Shown: one piece after another, positions 49,283-58,184 of the stretch | How positions within the stretch are numbered: the first letter of the stretch is position 1 | Layout: each line of letters opens with the position of its first letter | From: Catenovulum agarivorans DS-2 | Lineage (GTDB): Bacteria > Pseudomonadota > Gammaproteobacteria > Enterobacterales > Alteromonadaceae | Length of the DNA: 64,000 bases | Direction of reading: 5' to 3' | Assembly (NCBI RefSeq): GCF_000568405.1 | Contig: NZ_ARZY01000013.1 | Location: 1 to 64,000 of the forward strand | Translations under genes and position numbers: made by a program | Notes under the pieces: model-generated | Told to the model about the DNA's origin: nothing | What the model saw: only the letters and a program-made list of their open reading frames with translations | Databases searched by the model: none

Positions 49283-51622
49283 ATGAAAACTGACTGGTTA
49301 GAACTAATGGTAAAACGGCCTGTTTGGATTATTGTGCTCGGGTGTATTCTTACCGCAGCATTGGCCACAGGTGCGCAAAACCTCTATTTTAGAGGCGACT
49401 ATAAAGTATTTTTTGGTCCTGATAATCCACAGTTACAAGAGTTTGAGGGGATGCAACGCACCTTTAGTAAAAATGATAATGTGGCTATTGTTGTTGTGCC
49501 AAAATCAGGCAATGTTTTTCAAAAAGATATTTTTACTCTAGTCATGCAAATGACAGAAGATGCGTGGCAAACCCCTTTTTCAACCCGTGTTGATTCCATC
49601 ACTAACTATCAGCACACCGAAGCTGAACAAGATGATTTAATCGTAGATTATTTAGTTGGTGAGTTTTCCGATACCGAAATTACCCAAGATATGATAGAAA
49701 AAGCCAAAGAGGTTACACTAAATGAACCTTTGTTGGTTAATCGAATTGTCTCTCCTTCAGGTCATGTCACTATGATTAATGTGACGGTTCAGCTCCCTGA
49801 CAAGCTAGATCAAACAGCGGACGTTATGGAAGTTACAGCATCGGTACGAGCTTTAGTCGATAAATACGCCAAGTTATATCCAGACGTGGATTTTCACTTA
49901 GCTGGCATTATTATGATGAATAATAGTTTTGCCGAAGAGTCGGTCAACGATTTATCTACGCTAGTTCCTGGTATGTTTTTAGCCGTCCTTGTGATGTTAG
50001 CTATTCTGTTAAGGTCAGTGTTGGCAACTTTGGCCACGCTTGTGGTAATTGCATTTTCAATACTTGCCGCCATGGGGTTTTTTGGCTGGACAGGCCTTTA
50101 CATGTCAACCGCAACAATCGGTGCCCCTACTATAATAATGACGCTAGCTGTCGCAGATTGTGTCCATATTATTGCAACGGTTAACTACAATTTACGTCAA
50201 GGAATGGCCAAAGCAACGGCAATCATTGATTCGCTAAAGCTGAACTTTACCCCGATTTTAATTACCAGTGTGACTACCGCTATTGGCTTTTTAACCTTTA
50301 ATTTTTCAGATGTTCCACCGCTTAGGCATTTAGGCAACTTGGTTGCTTTTGGGGTACTGATGGCATTTTTATTTGCCATCACAATTTTGCCAGCATTGTT
50401 GTACCTATTGCCGATTCGCATCGTTGCACAGACAGATGGCAGTTCCAATACAATGGAAAAGTTTGCAGACTGGGTTGTACGTAAACATAAAGTACTTTTG
50501 CCGACAACGGCTTTAATTGTCATCGTAATTGCAGGTATGGTGCCGCTTAATAAAATTAATGATGTTCCAGTGGAATATTTTGGTGAAGAGCTTGCTTTTA
50601 GACAAGCTTCTGACTTTATGGACGATAATTTACAGGGGGTCACTAATATCGATTTTGCGTTTCATACCAATAAAGAGAGTGGCATAAATGATCCCGAGTT
50701 TTTAGCGGATGTTGAAGCGTTTAGTAGTTGGTTGCGCCAGCAAGAAATTGTTGACCATGTTTTGACTTTAACGGATACGTTTAAGCGGTTAAACATGAAT
50801 ATGAATGCTGATGATCCGGCAATGTATAAATTACCTGAACAGCAAGATTTAGCCGCTCAATATTTGTTAATGTATGAAATGTCTTTACCCTATGGTCTTG
50901 ATTTAAACAATCAATTAAATGTCGATAAATCAAGCATGCGTTTGACTGTTGCAATGGACAATGTTGGGTCAAAAGAAGTGATAGCGATGGAAAATGCTGT
51001 GCGAGAATGGTTTGCAGCTAATGCGCCCGACGTAACTGTTACTGCTGCCAGTCCTGCACTGATGTTTGCACATATTGGCGAAACCAACATGAAGAGCATG
51101 TTATCTGGGAGTGCATTGGCACTGGTGTTAATCAGTATCTTGTTGGTATTCGCATTAAAATCTGTCAAATTTGGTTTAATTAGTTTGTTGCCCAACTTAG
51201 CGCCCGCAGCCATGGGGTTTGGGATATGGGCGATATTTGCAGGCAATGTGAATCTGGGGTTATCCATAGTGACGAGTATGTGCTTAGGCATAGTGGTTGA
51301 TGACACTGTGCACTTTTTAAGTAAATACAAAAAAGCACGTGAAAAAGGGCAAGCAGCAGAGCAAGCTGTGCGTTATGCATTTGCGAGTGTCGGTCGTGCG
51401 CTTTGGATAACCACGCTGGTGTTATTTGTTGGCTTTATGGTGTTAGCTCAATCTTCTTTTGCCTTAAATGGTGATATGGGGTTATTGACAGCGGTAATTA
51501 TGGTGTTGGCACTTGTGGTTGATTTCTTATTATTGCCGGCATTTTTATTGGTTTTTGACAAAAAAGTTTATTCTACTGGAGCGGAAAATGTTGAACAGAA
51601 ACAATCTGAAAGTTTGGCTTAA
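49283..51622 (+). CDS. MMPL/RND superfamily transporter with sterol-sensing-type repeats
   Basis: 779 residues from the ATG at 49283, which has AGAGGATG upstream; an ATG at 49259 would add eight residues. Twelve transmembrane segments in two halves flank two periplasmic loops (about 40-220 and 425-600). GAPTIIMTLAVADCVHIIATVN and GLSIVTSMCLGIVVDDTVHFLSKY are the two conserved transmembrane-4-type motifs of MMPL/HpnN-like exporters, with proton-relay acidic residues in the second. Such proteins move lipids or hydrophobic compounds. Its end overlaps the next gene by 35 bases. Confidence 0.9.
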   Translation: MKTDWLELMVKRPVWIIVLGCILTAALATGAQNLYFRGDYKVFFGPDNPQLQEFEGMQRTFSKNDNVAIVVVPKSGNVFQKDIFTLVMQMTEDAWQTPFSTRVDSITNYQHTEAEQDDLIVDYLVGEFSDTEITQDMIEKAKEVTLNEPLLVNRIVSPSGHVTMINVTVQLPDKLDQTADVMEVTASVRALVDKYAKLYPDVDFHLAGIIMMNNSFAEESVNDLSTLVPGMFLAVLVMLAILLRSVLATLATLVVIAFSILAAMGFFGWTGLYMSTATIGAPTIIMTLAVADCVHIIATVNYNLRQGMAKATAIIDSLKLNFTPILITSVTTAIGFLTFNFSDVPPLRHLGNLVAFGVLMAFLFAITILPALLYLLPIRIVAQTDGSSNTMEKFADWVVRKHKVLLPTTALIVIVIAGMVPLNKINDVPVEYFGEELAFRQASDFMDDNLQGVTNIDFAFHTNKESGINDPEFLADVEAFSSWLRQQEIVDHVLTLTDTFKRLNMNMNADDPAMYKLPEQQDLAAQYLLMYEMSLPYGLDLNNQLNVDKSSMRLTVAMDNVGSKEVIAMENAVREWFAANAPDVTVTAASPALMFAHIGETNMKSMLSGSALALVLISILLVFALKSVKFGLISLLPNLAPAAMGFGIWAIFAGNVNLGLSIVTSMCLGIVVDDTVHFLSKYKKAREKGQAAEQAVRYAFASVGRALWITTLVLFVGFMVLAQSSFALNGDMGLLTAVIMVLALVVDFLLLPAFLLVFDKKVYSTGAENVEQKQSESLA

Positions 51623-52394
51623 GTCAGTCAGCTTAGTTGGTGCATTATGGGTCGCCAATAGTGCATTGGCAGAAAGCCCTGAAGAAAAAGGTTTGCGTAT
51701 CGCTACAGAGCGCAAAGCTGCAGATAAAGGTTGGGGAGATAGCATCGCGACAACCAAAATGATTTTGCGAAATGCTCACGGTGAAGAAAGTGTACGCGAA
51801 ATGCGCTTAAAAGCTTTAGAAGTTAATGGTGACGGCGACAAAGGCCTTACCATATTTGACCGACCAAGAGACGTTGCAGGCACTGCGTTTTTAAATCATT
51901 CGCATATAAATGAACCGGACGATCAGTGGTTATATTTACCGGCTCTTAAACGGGTAAAACGTATCGCTTCGCGTAATAAGTCGGGCCCATTTATGGGAAG
52001 TGAATTTTCTTACGAAGACTTAGCATCGTTTGAAGTGGCTAAATACACCTATAAATATTTGCGAGATGAAGTGGTAAATGGAGAAAAATGCTGGGTGTTA
52101 GAATCAATCCCAACAGATAGGTATTCAGGCTACACTAAACAAATAGTCTGGATCGACCAATCTCATTATCGTCCGCAAAAAGTTGAATTTTACGACAGGA
52201 AACGCTCACTGTTAAAAACTTTGACTATGTCTGATTACAAATTGTATTTGGACAAATACTGGCGTGCCCACACGCTAAGTATGGTCAATCATCAAACAGG
52301 CAAAAGCACAGACTTGCTCACAACGGAAACTCAGTTTAGGGTTGGGTTAGAAGAACGAGATTTTGAACAAAACGCATTGAGACGCGCGCGATAA
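51588..52394 (+). CDS. LolA-like outer-membrane lipoprotein-sorting family protein
   Basis: 268 residues from the ATG at 51588 (TGGAGCGGA upstream). A signal peptide (about 1-28, NSALA) is followed by a LolA-like beta fold of the uncharacterised lipoprotein-sorting family (pfam17131-type): RPRDVAGTAFLNHSH, QWLYLPALKRVKRIAS, GPFMGSEFSYEDLA, VWIDQSHYRPQKVEFYD. Homologues are regularly encoded with MMPL transporters. A periplasmic carrier for the lipid moved by the MMPL protein is a fair inference. Confidence 0.85.
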   Translation: MLNRNNLKVWLKSVSLVGALWVANSALAESPEEKGLRIATERKAADKGWGDSIATTKMILRNAHGEESVREMRLKALEVNGDGDKGLTIFDRPRDVAGTAFLNHSHINEPDDQWLYLPALKRVKRIASRNKSGPFMGSEFSYEDLASFEVAKYTYKYLRDEVVNGEKCWVLESIPTDRYSGYTKQIVWIDQSHYRPQKVEFYDRKRSLLKTLTMSDYKLYLDKYWRAHTLSMVNHQTGKSTDLLTTETQFRVGLEERDFEQNALRRAR

Positions 52395-52437
52395 CTGTTC
52401 AATACTAAGCTTAAACAACAAAAATTAGGAAAAACCT

Positions 52438-53667
52438 ATGCTCAGGTTAAATAAAATTTGCGCCGCTGTTGTGATGGCTGCAAGTAGTTGCGCAGTAAAT
52501 GGCGTAATTGCACAAGAGTCGGTTGATTTTGAATTACGAGGTTATTTTGGTGCTGAAGGTCGTTATTATGCTGAGCATGCGCATGACCCAATGCAGTCTG
52601 ATAGCCAATTCTCTGTTACGGCTGAGCCCGACCTATATTGGCAGTGGCCTGATGGCAACAATAGTTTCACCTTTAAACCTTATTTACGGCTAGATAGCCA
52701 AGACAGTGAACGAACGCATTTTGATATTCGCGAAGCAATGTGGTTACACATTGAACGCGATTGGGAAATGCGTTTAGGTATTGGCAAAGTTTTTTGGGGC
52801 GTCACAGAAACTGTTCATTTAGTCGATATCGTCAACCAAACGGATACAGTCGAAGCATTTGACGGTGAAGAAAAGCTCGGTCAGCCAATGCTGCAACTAA
52901 CCTTTCTAAAAGATTGGGGTATCGTAGACGCATTTGTTTTGCCAGGATTTCGTGAACGCACTTTTCCTGGAAAAGAAGGTCGTTTGCGTGGAAACTTTGT
53001 TATTGACACCAACAATGCGCAATATGAGTCGTCTGATAAAACAGGTCATATCGATTTTGCCCTCAATTGGCGTAATACTTATGACGACTTAGATATCAGT
53101 TTGAATTGGTTTAACGGTACTTCACGTGAACCAGTGCTGCGTCCAGAAATGAATCCGCAGGGAGGGTTAACGGGTGAATTGGTGCCTTTTTATCCACAAA
53201 TTAATCAGTTTGGTGCTGTTGCCCAGTACATTTATTTAGATTGGATTTGGAAGCTAGAAGCCATAAATCGTGCGGGTGACAAAATTGACGACTACAACGC
53301 GATGGTTGGTGGTTTTGAATATACTTTCGTCGGTGTGTTTGGCAGTTTTTCTGATCTGGGTATCGTTGCTGAATATAGCTGGGATGAACGTGGCACAGAT
53401 GCAAGCGTTCCGGCACAAAACGATGTTTCATTGGCTGCCCGTGTCGTCTTAAATGATATTAGCTCAACTGAGATTCTGGCTGGTTGGACGCAAGATCTCG
53501 ATTACTCTGATAGCCGCTCATTGTTTGTCGAAGCAAGCACTCGAGTGGGTGATTCAACCAAGGTTACATTAGATATGTGGTTGTTCAACTCGGAAGATAG
53601 CAGAGATCTTGGTTATGGTTTTAGCCACGAAGATTTTATTCAGTTAGCTGTTGAGTGGTACTACTAG
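52438..53667 (+). CDS. Outer membrane beta-barrel protein of the MMPL operon
   Basis: 409 residues with a signal peptide (about 1-25, VIAQES). The rest is beta-rich with alternating aromatic residues (DLYWQW, FKPYLRLD, MRLGIGKVFWG) and ends in VEWYY, an aromatic C-terminus used for BAM-dependent assembly. The length and pattern resemble DUF1302-type porin-like proteins. It follows the LolA-like gene by 43 bases and is the outer-membrane component of the set. Function unknown. It converges on the DUF6351 gene three bases away. Confidence 0.75.
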   Translation: MLRLNKICAAVVMAASSCAVNGVIAQESVDFELRGYFGAEGRYYAEHAHDPMQSDSQFSVTAEPDLYWQWPDGNNSFTFKPYLRLDSQDSERTHFDIREAMWLHIERDWEMRLGIGKVFWGVTETVHLVDIVNQTDTVEAFDGEEKLGQPMLQLTFLKDWGIVDAFVLPGFRERTFPGKEGRLRGNFVIDTNNAQYESSDKTGHIDFALNWRNTYDDLDISLNWFNGTSREPVLRPEMNPQGGLTGELVPFYPQINQFGAVAQYIYLDWIWKLEAINRAGDKIDDYNAMVGGFEYTFVGVFGSFSDLGIVAEYSWDERGTDASVPAQNDVSLAARVVLNDISSTEILAGWTQDLDYSDSRSLFVEASTRVGDSTKVTLDMWLFNSEDSRDLGYGFSHEDFIQLAVEWYY

Positions 53668-53670
53668 CGT

Positions 53671-55848
53671 CTATTTGTTATTCGGCCAAGCTAACGCTAA
53701 GTCTGTTGGTTTGGCTAAATCCGCTTGTGAATAGTCACAAACACCTGTTGGAAATATTTGCTCTAATGTCGCTTGATATTTGTGCATGTCGTGTGGGCCG
53801 TACCAACCCTGCTCAATGGCTTTAGATACAGGAATTTTTTCACAGTCAAAGCTATCCCCTCGCCATGAAGCTCCGGCTTGGATACGGCTGGTTGAATACA
53901 CTTTAAATGCTTGACTGCATGCACCTAATGCATTTTCTGTACCATTCCATGGGCCATCAAATACGTTTGCACCAGCAGCAATTACTTTTCCACTTTCGTC
54001 AAAACATTGATCGACTAGCTGTGATGGTTTTGCAGCGAGGACGCTTTGACCATTGCGTATATTAATTAGCCATTCGTCCATTGCTTGAAATGCGTTATCA
54101 ACAGGGTTGTATTTTTCGTCAGCTAACCACACAACTTGATTATCATAGTGTCCTTGGGTGTGTAACATGCGCATGCGCGCTGCGAATGTGGCTGAAACAT
54201 GGTGCATGTCAAACTTATCCTCTAAATAGTGGCGCACGTCTAGAATGGGTATATCGGCTAATCCAGCAAATATTTGCCCATATCTATAACCGCGCTCAAC
54301 CGCAATATGATCGGTTTTACTGCGTGAGGCCACCTGATTGTCATCTAGCGGTTGGACATTGTGTTTGCCCCACAAAGACAACCAGATTTTTAGCTTGATG
54401 CCGGGAATATCTGCAATGCGTTCGGCTTTCATTTGCTCTGCAGGTTTCCAACTACCAATTTTTCTATTTAAATCAATAAACTGCTCAATTGTTAGTTCAC
54501 CTTGCTGCAGCGCTGATAAGCCATATTGCACGCCTTCATTACCCCAAATGTGGCGGGCGAATCCTTGTTTATTTTTGCCATAGACGTGGACTAAATCTTG
54601 CCAATGGCTCCAGTGTACATGTTGTTTCAGCTCTTCGGATACTGCATTGTTTAGCCAACCTTGGCGCGGGTTGTGGATGTACGCGTACAAGCCAAACCAC
54701 CCATTAATACATTCACTATTTCCTTTCGGATAACTTGGCATTACACCACTTAAAACTTGATTGATCGGTTGGAAAAATGCTCCTTTGTGTGGCTCACCAT
54801 TGTTGGCATTTAATCCTTCTACCAATTGACGTTTTTGCCAGTTTTGCCAAGTTTTTGGTTCGTTGGTTTTAAAGGTGTAGTAGTTGTTTAATAAGTCACA
54901 ATCAAGCGCATACAGCGCTTGCGATACCATATCTGGGTATGAATATAGCGGCAGAGCACCGTCAATCAGGCCAGGTGAATTTTGTGCCATTAAATATTGG
55001 GCCAGTCCACCACCTGAACCGCCAACGCCAACCGTATAAACAGGTTCACCGTACAAGCTGATGAATTGGCGTTTCACTCGCCAAGCTGTATCTTCGGCCA
55101 TCAACATATTATAACTATGGCTGGTTCTATTCGCGCCAGAACTGATTACCGCATAACCCTGTTTGAGCTGGTTGAGGCGACGTTTGATTAATTTGCTTGG
55201 CCGCATCGAACCTTGTTTAAACCCGATACCCGCGCCGCCTGCAAATTGGTATATTAGTTTGTTATTCCATTGCGATTTTTTATTACGGTCGCCTATTTCA
55301 TCCAGCGATATTGGCATAGCTATCAAGTAGATATATCTATGAATAACCCCATACTCAACGCGCACCAGCGTTTGGTTGGCTTTTAATGCTTGCTGGTTAT
55401 AGTTGTGAACCTTTTCACCATCAATAACATAATAATTGAGCCCAGTTGGAATTTGGCAATCTTTGCTATAGCCGATGATATTGTCTTTATTATTTCTATC
55501 ACTATTTTCTTTATAGACTGGGGTCCCCCAGCCATGTTGGTTATCAACCAAGGGCTGACCTAAACGAGAGCTTTCAGTCATGCAGACAAAAGGATATTGT
55601 AAGTTACCGGAATAGAGTGGTTTGAGTGGCCCAACTTTGCCGAGTCTAATTGGGTAATCAAAATTGTCTTTCGGACGCGGGGTATGGCGTATATGTTTGT
55701 TTGGTATTAACAGCGGTGCTGTTTCTACTGGTGGTAATGCGGTGATCATTTGTGGGTTAGTTTGTTCGTTTGAAATAAATGCCGCAGTTAAGCCCACAAT
55801 TGTTGTTATGGCTAATAACATCCCTGTTAGTCGTTTTACACTTTTCAT
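53671..55848 (-). CDS. Secreted DUF6351 family alpha/beta hydrolase-like protein
   Basis: 725 residues with an N-terminal signal or anchor segment (about 8-25). TVGVGGSGGGLAQYL looks like an alpha/beta-hydrolase nucleophile elbow (G-G-S-G-G) near residue 272; FAGGAGIGFKQGSM may be the oxyanion region and RMLHTQGHYDNQVVW a later conserved segment. The match to DUF6351 is from memory of such large secreted proteins. An esterase or lactonase activity is possible; the substrate is unknown. No neighbours suggest a pathway. Confidence 0.65.
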   Translation of the reverse strand: MKSVKRLTGMLLAITTIVGLTAAFISNEQTNPQMITALPPVETAPLLIPNKHIRHTPRPKDNFDYPIRLGKVGPLKPLYSGNLQYPFVCMTESSRLGQPLVDNQHGWGTPVYKENSDRNNKDNIIGYSKDCQIPTGLNYYVIDGEKVHNYNQQALKANQTLVRVEYGVIHRYIYLIAMPISLDEIGDRNKKSQWNNKLIYQFAGGAGIGFKQGSMRPSKLIKRRLNQLKQGYAVISSGANRTSHSYNMLMAEDTAWRVKRQFISLYGEPVYTVGVGGSGGGLAQYLMAQNSPGLIDGALPLYSYPDMVSQALYALDCDLLNNYYTFKTNEPKTWQNWQKRQLVEGLNANNGEPHKGAFFQPINQVLSGVMPSYPKGNSECINGWFGLYAYIHNPRQGWLNNAVSEELKQHVHWSHWQDLVHVYGKNKQGFARHIWGNEGVQYGLSALQQGELTIEQFIDLNRKIGSWKPAEQMKAERIADIPGIKLKIWLSLWGKHNVQPLDDNQVASRSKTDHIAVERGYRYGQIFAGLADIPILDVRHYLEDKFDMHHVSATFAARMRMLHTQGHYDNQVVWLADEKYNPVDNAFQAMDEWLINIRNGQSVLAAKPSQLVDQCFDESGKVIAAGANVFDGPWNGTENALGACSQAFKVYSTSRIQAGASWRGDSFDCEKIPVSKAIEQGWYGPHDMHKYQATLEQIFPTGVCDYSQADLAKPTDLALAWPNNK

Positions 55849-55878
55849 TGCAAAGACCTCACAGCTTTAGATTTGAAC

Positions 55879-55910
55879 AGAGCTTATACAACAAAGATCA
55901 ACACGCTCTA
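55879..55910. repeat. AAAGATCAACACGC element, copy 2
   Basis: AGAGC (55879-55883) and GCTCT (55905-55909) flank an interior whose right part AAAGATCAACACGCTCTA (55893-55910) matches 17 of 18 bases of the element at 32870-32887. The left arm is more degraded than in copy 1. It lies just upstream of the DUF6351 gene. Confidence 0.6.
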
Positions 55911-55974
55911 AATAAAGTGTAGAAGTGAGAATAAATTTTGTACAGGTAGCAGGCGAGGATTGGTCAAACGGGCG

Positions 55975-56010
55975 AGCCATTCATATCAAGGGGGTTGTAT
56001 ATGAATGGCT
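55975..56010 (-). terminator. Long hairpin after yebG
   Basis: Perfect 12-bp stem AGCCATTCATAT/ATATGAATGGCT with a 12-base loop containing GGGGG, 31 bases beyond the yebG stop. There is no T tract on the minus strand, so it may be an mRNA-stabilising hairpin or a small palindromic repeat rather than a terminator. Confidence 0.4.
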
Positions 56011-56041
56011 AACAGTATCAGTTAGTTTTTGCAGCAACAGG

Positions 56042-56347
56042 TTAACTAACTTTATTAATTTTAGTCACTTTATTGTCAGCGTCGGCATCTGTGGTTGGCT
56101 CAGCAAAATCCAGTTTGGTTAATTCAGCTGTTTTGCCTTTAAAAGCCTTACTGAATAAATCTTTGTTGCGTGCTATTAATCGGCCTATGTCGTCTAATTT
56201 TTCGCTTTCAATGCCTGGCACATTTTCTTCAATTGCTTGGGCAATTGATTCAGCCAGTTCTAACATTTGATCATGTGCATCTGCATCTTTTTTATTGGTA
56301 AACATTTTTCCGTCCCGATCACATTGCCATAGAGCTTTAACCGCCAT
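56042..56347 (-). CDS. yebG: DNA damage-inducible protein YebG
   Basis: 101 residues, slightly longer than Escherichia coli YebG. MAVKALWQCDRDGKMFTNKKDADAHDQMLELAESIA is the conserved N-terminus, followed by an acidic tail. YebG is a small protein of the LexA regulon with no established biochemical role. Two LexA-type boxes lie directly upstream (56361 and 56393), supporting SOS control. Confidence 0.93.
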   Translation of the reverse strand: MAVKALWQCDRDGKMFTNKKDADAHDQMLELAESIAQAIEENVPGIESEKLDDIGRLIARNKDLFSKAFKGKTAELTKLDFAEPTTDADADNKVTKINKVS

Positions 56348-56360
56348 ACACTTTCTCCAA

Positions 56361-56376
56361 CTGTTTAAATATACAG
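56361..56376. promoter_or_regulatory. LexA box 1 (yebG)
   Basis: CTGTTTAAATATACAG, with both CTGT and ACAG half-sites at the correct 8-base spacing, 13 bases upstream of the yebG start. Confidence 0.88.
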
Positions 56377-56392
56377 TTAATTTAATTCAAAA

Positions 56393-56408
56393 CTGTGTGT
56401 TTGTACAG
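56393..56408. promoter_or_regulatory. LexA box 2 (yebG/panP divergent region)
   Basis: CTGTGTGTTTGTACAG, again with perfect half-sites, 16 bases beyond box 1. It could influence yebG and, less likely, the divergent panP gene 100 bases away. Confidence 0.8.
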
Positions 56409-56506
56409 TTTTTGCTGAAAAAATGACTGATTTTTTATCCTTATAATAAAAATAATTGCCCAGATACAAGACAACTTATCTAAACTTAATTAAAGTTGGC
56501 AGATTA

Positions 56507-58183
56507 ATGACAGTGATACAGTTAAAAACTCAGGTGAAAGAACAAAATAACAAGGTTGCTAAAGCGGACATTGAGTCGCTTCATCGCATTTTTACCGTCC
56601 CCGAAGCGCCAGATTCTACTTTGGGAAAAATCGATAGTGAGATTTCGCAGAACTTAGCAGGGTTTCTTAATGAACATGTTGTGGCCAAGGCTATTTCGTT
56701 AGGCGATATCGAGCGCGACTTTTCCGATCCCTGTATTCCTGATCAACCCACATTTGTATCTGAACATACAAAGTTTTTGTTGGAAAAGTTAGTTGCGCAA
56801 TCTGTCCATACATCTGCCCCAAGTTTTGTTGGTCATATGACATCGGCATTGCCCTATTTTATGTTGCCGCTGTCTAAAATCTTGATTGCGTTAAACCAAA
56901 ACTTGGTCAAAATTGAAACGTCTAAAGCTTTTACCCCTTTAGAGCGGCAAGTATTAGGGATGATGCATAAACTGATTTACCACAACAAACCTGCTTTTTA
57001 TGCTAATTATATGCATTCTGAATCAGACTCGTTGGGCGCTTTTTGCTCGGGCGGAACAGTTGCTAACATCAGTGCTCTGTGGGTTGCGCGTAATCAATTG
57101 TTAAAAGCGGATGGCGAATTTTCTGGCGTTGCCAAAGCGGGTATTTTTAAAGCGATGCAGCATTATGGTTACCAAGGCATGGCTGTATTAGTCTCTCGAC
57201 GAGGCCATTATTCGTTGGCAAAAGCGGCGGATGTTTTAGGCTTGGGACGAGATGATTTAATTGCAATCGATGTCGACGATACTCACAAAGTTGACGTTGC
57301 ACAAATGCGGCAAACCGCTTTTCAGCTAAAACAGCAGAAAATCGCCGTTTTGGCCATTGTTGGTGTAGCCGGTACCACAGAAACTGGCACTGTGGACCCA
57401 TTAAATGATTTGGCCGACTTAGCTGAAGAAATCGGTTGTCATTTTCACGTCGATGCCGCTTGGGGTGGTGCGACGTTGTTTTCTGAGCAGCACAAAAATT
57501 TGTTGGCTGGTATTGAACGAGCAGACAGTGTAACTATAGATGCACACAAGCAAATGTATGTGCCAATGGGGGCAGGAATGGTGTTGTTCAAGTCACCGAA
57601 ATTAGCGAGTGAAATTGAACATCACGCTGAGTATGTATTGCGCAAGGGCTCAAAAGATTTAGGCTCTCATACTTTAGAAGGCTCTCGCCCTGGCATGGCT
57701 ATGCTGGTTTATTCTGCGTTGAATATTCTTGGCCGCCAAGGATATCAATTGTTGATTGACCAAAGCTTACAAAAAGCGCAATATTTCGCCCAAAGTATCA
57801 AGCTGCATGATGATTTTGAGTTAGTCACAGAGCCAGAGTTATGTATACTGACATACAGGTATGTACCAGCTAAGGTGCAAAAATTGCTGGCCAGTGCAGA
57901 CGAAGCACTGAGCCAAAGCATTAATGAATATTTAGACGACCTGACACGCTTTGTGCAAAAACGTCAGCGTGAAGCAGGTAAGTCTTTTGTCAGTCGTACG
58001 CGTATTAATGTGGCAAAGTATCATGGTCAAGTTGTAACTGTGTTTCGTGTAGTTTTAGCTAACCCATTAACGACACAGCAGATTTTGCAAGAAATCATGA
58101 TAGAACAACAAGCACTAGCGCAAGAAAGTGAAATCGCCTTGCCTAAATTAAACCAATTAATCCAGAGGTTAGTAGCCAACTAG
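56507..58183 (+). CDS. panP: PLP-dependent aspartate 1-decarboxylase PanP
   Basis: 558 residues of a group II PLP decarboxylase. FCSGGTVANISALWVARNQLL, HFHVDAAWGGATLF and TIDAHKQMYVPMGAG (PLP lysine) are visible. The N-terminal PSFVGHMTSALPYFMLPLSKIL and overall length match PanP of Vibrio and Shewanella, which makes beta-alanine for pantothenate when panD is missing. The ATG at 56507 is chosen; a longer reading from a TTG at 56456 has no conserved sequence. panC is at 29126 and neither panD nor panB is in the window. rnr starts two bases after its stop. Confidence 0.9.
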   Translation: MTVIQLKTQVKEQNNKVAKADIESLHRIFTVPEAPDSTLGKIDSEISQNLAGFLNEHVVAKAISLGDIERDFSDPCIPDQPTFVSEHTKFLLEKLVAQSVHTSAPSFVGHMTSALPYFMLPLSKILIALNQNLVKIETSKAFTPLERQVLGMMHKLIYHNKPAFYANYMHSESDSLGAFCSGGTVANISALWVARNQLLKADGEFSGVAKAGIFKAMQHYGYQGMAVLVSRRGHYSLAKAADVLGLGRDDLIAIDVDDTHKVDVAQMRQTAFQLKQQKIAVLAIVGVAGTTETGTVDPLNDLADLAEEIGCHFHVDAAWGGATLFSEQHKNLLAGIERADSVTIDAHKQMYVPMGAGMVLFKSPKLASEIEHHAEYVLRKGSKDLGSHTLEGSRPGMAMLVYSALNILGRQGYQLLIDQSLQKAQYFAQSIKLHDDFELVTEPELCILTYRYVPAKVQKLLASADEALSQSINEYLDDLTRFVQKRQREAGKSFVSRTRINVAKYHGQVVTVFRVVLANPLTTQQILQEIMIEQQALAQESEIALPKLNQLIQRLVAN

Positions 58184-58184
58184 A

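Noticed and set aside
50911-51330. 139-codon minus-strand frame
   Set aside because: Antisense to the second half of the MMPL transporter; low-complexity composition and no start signal.
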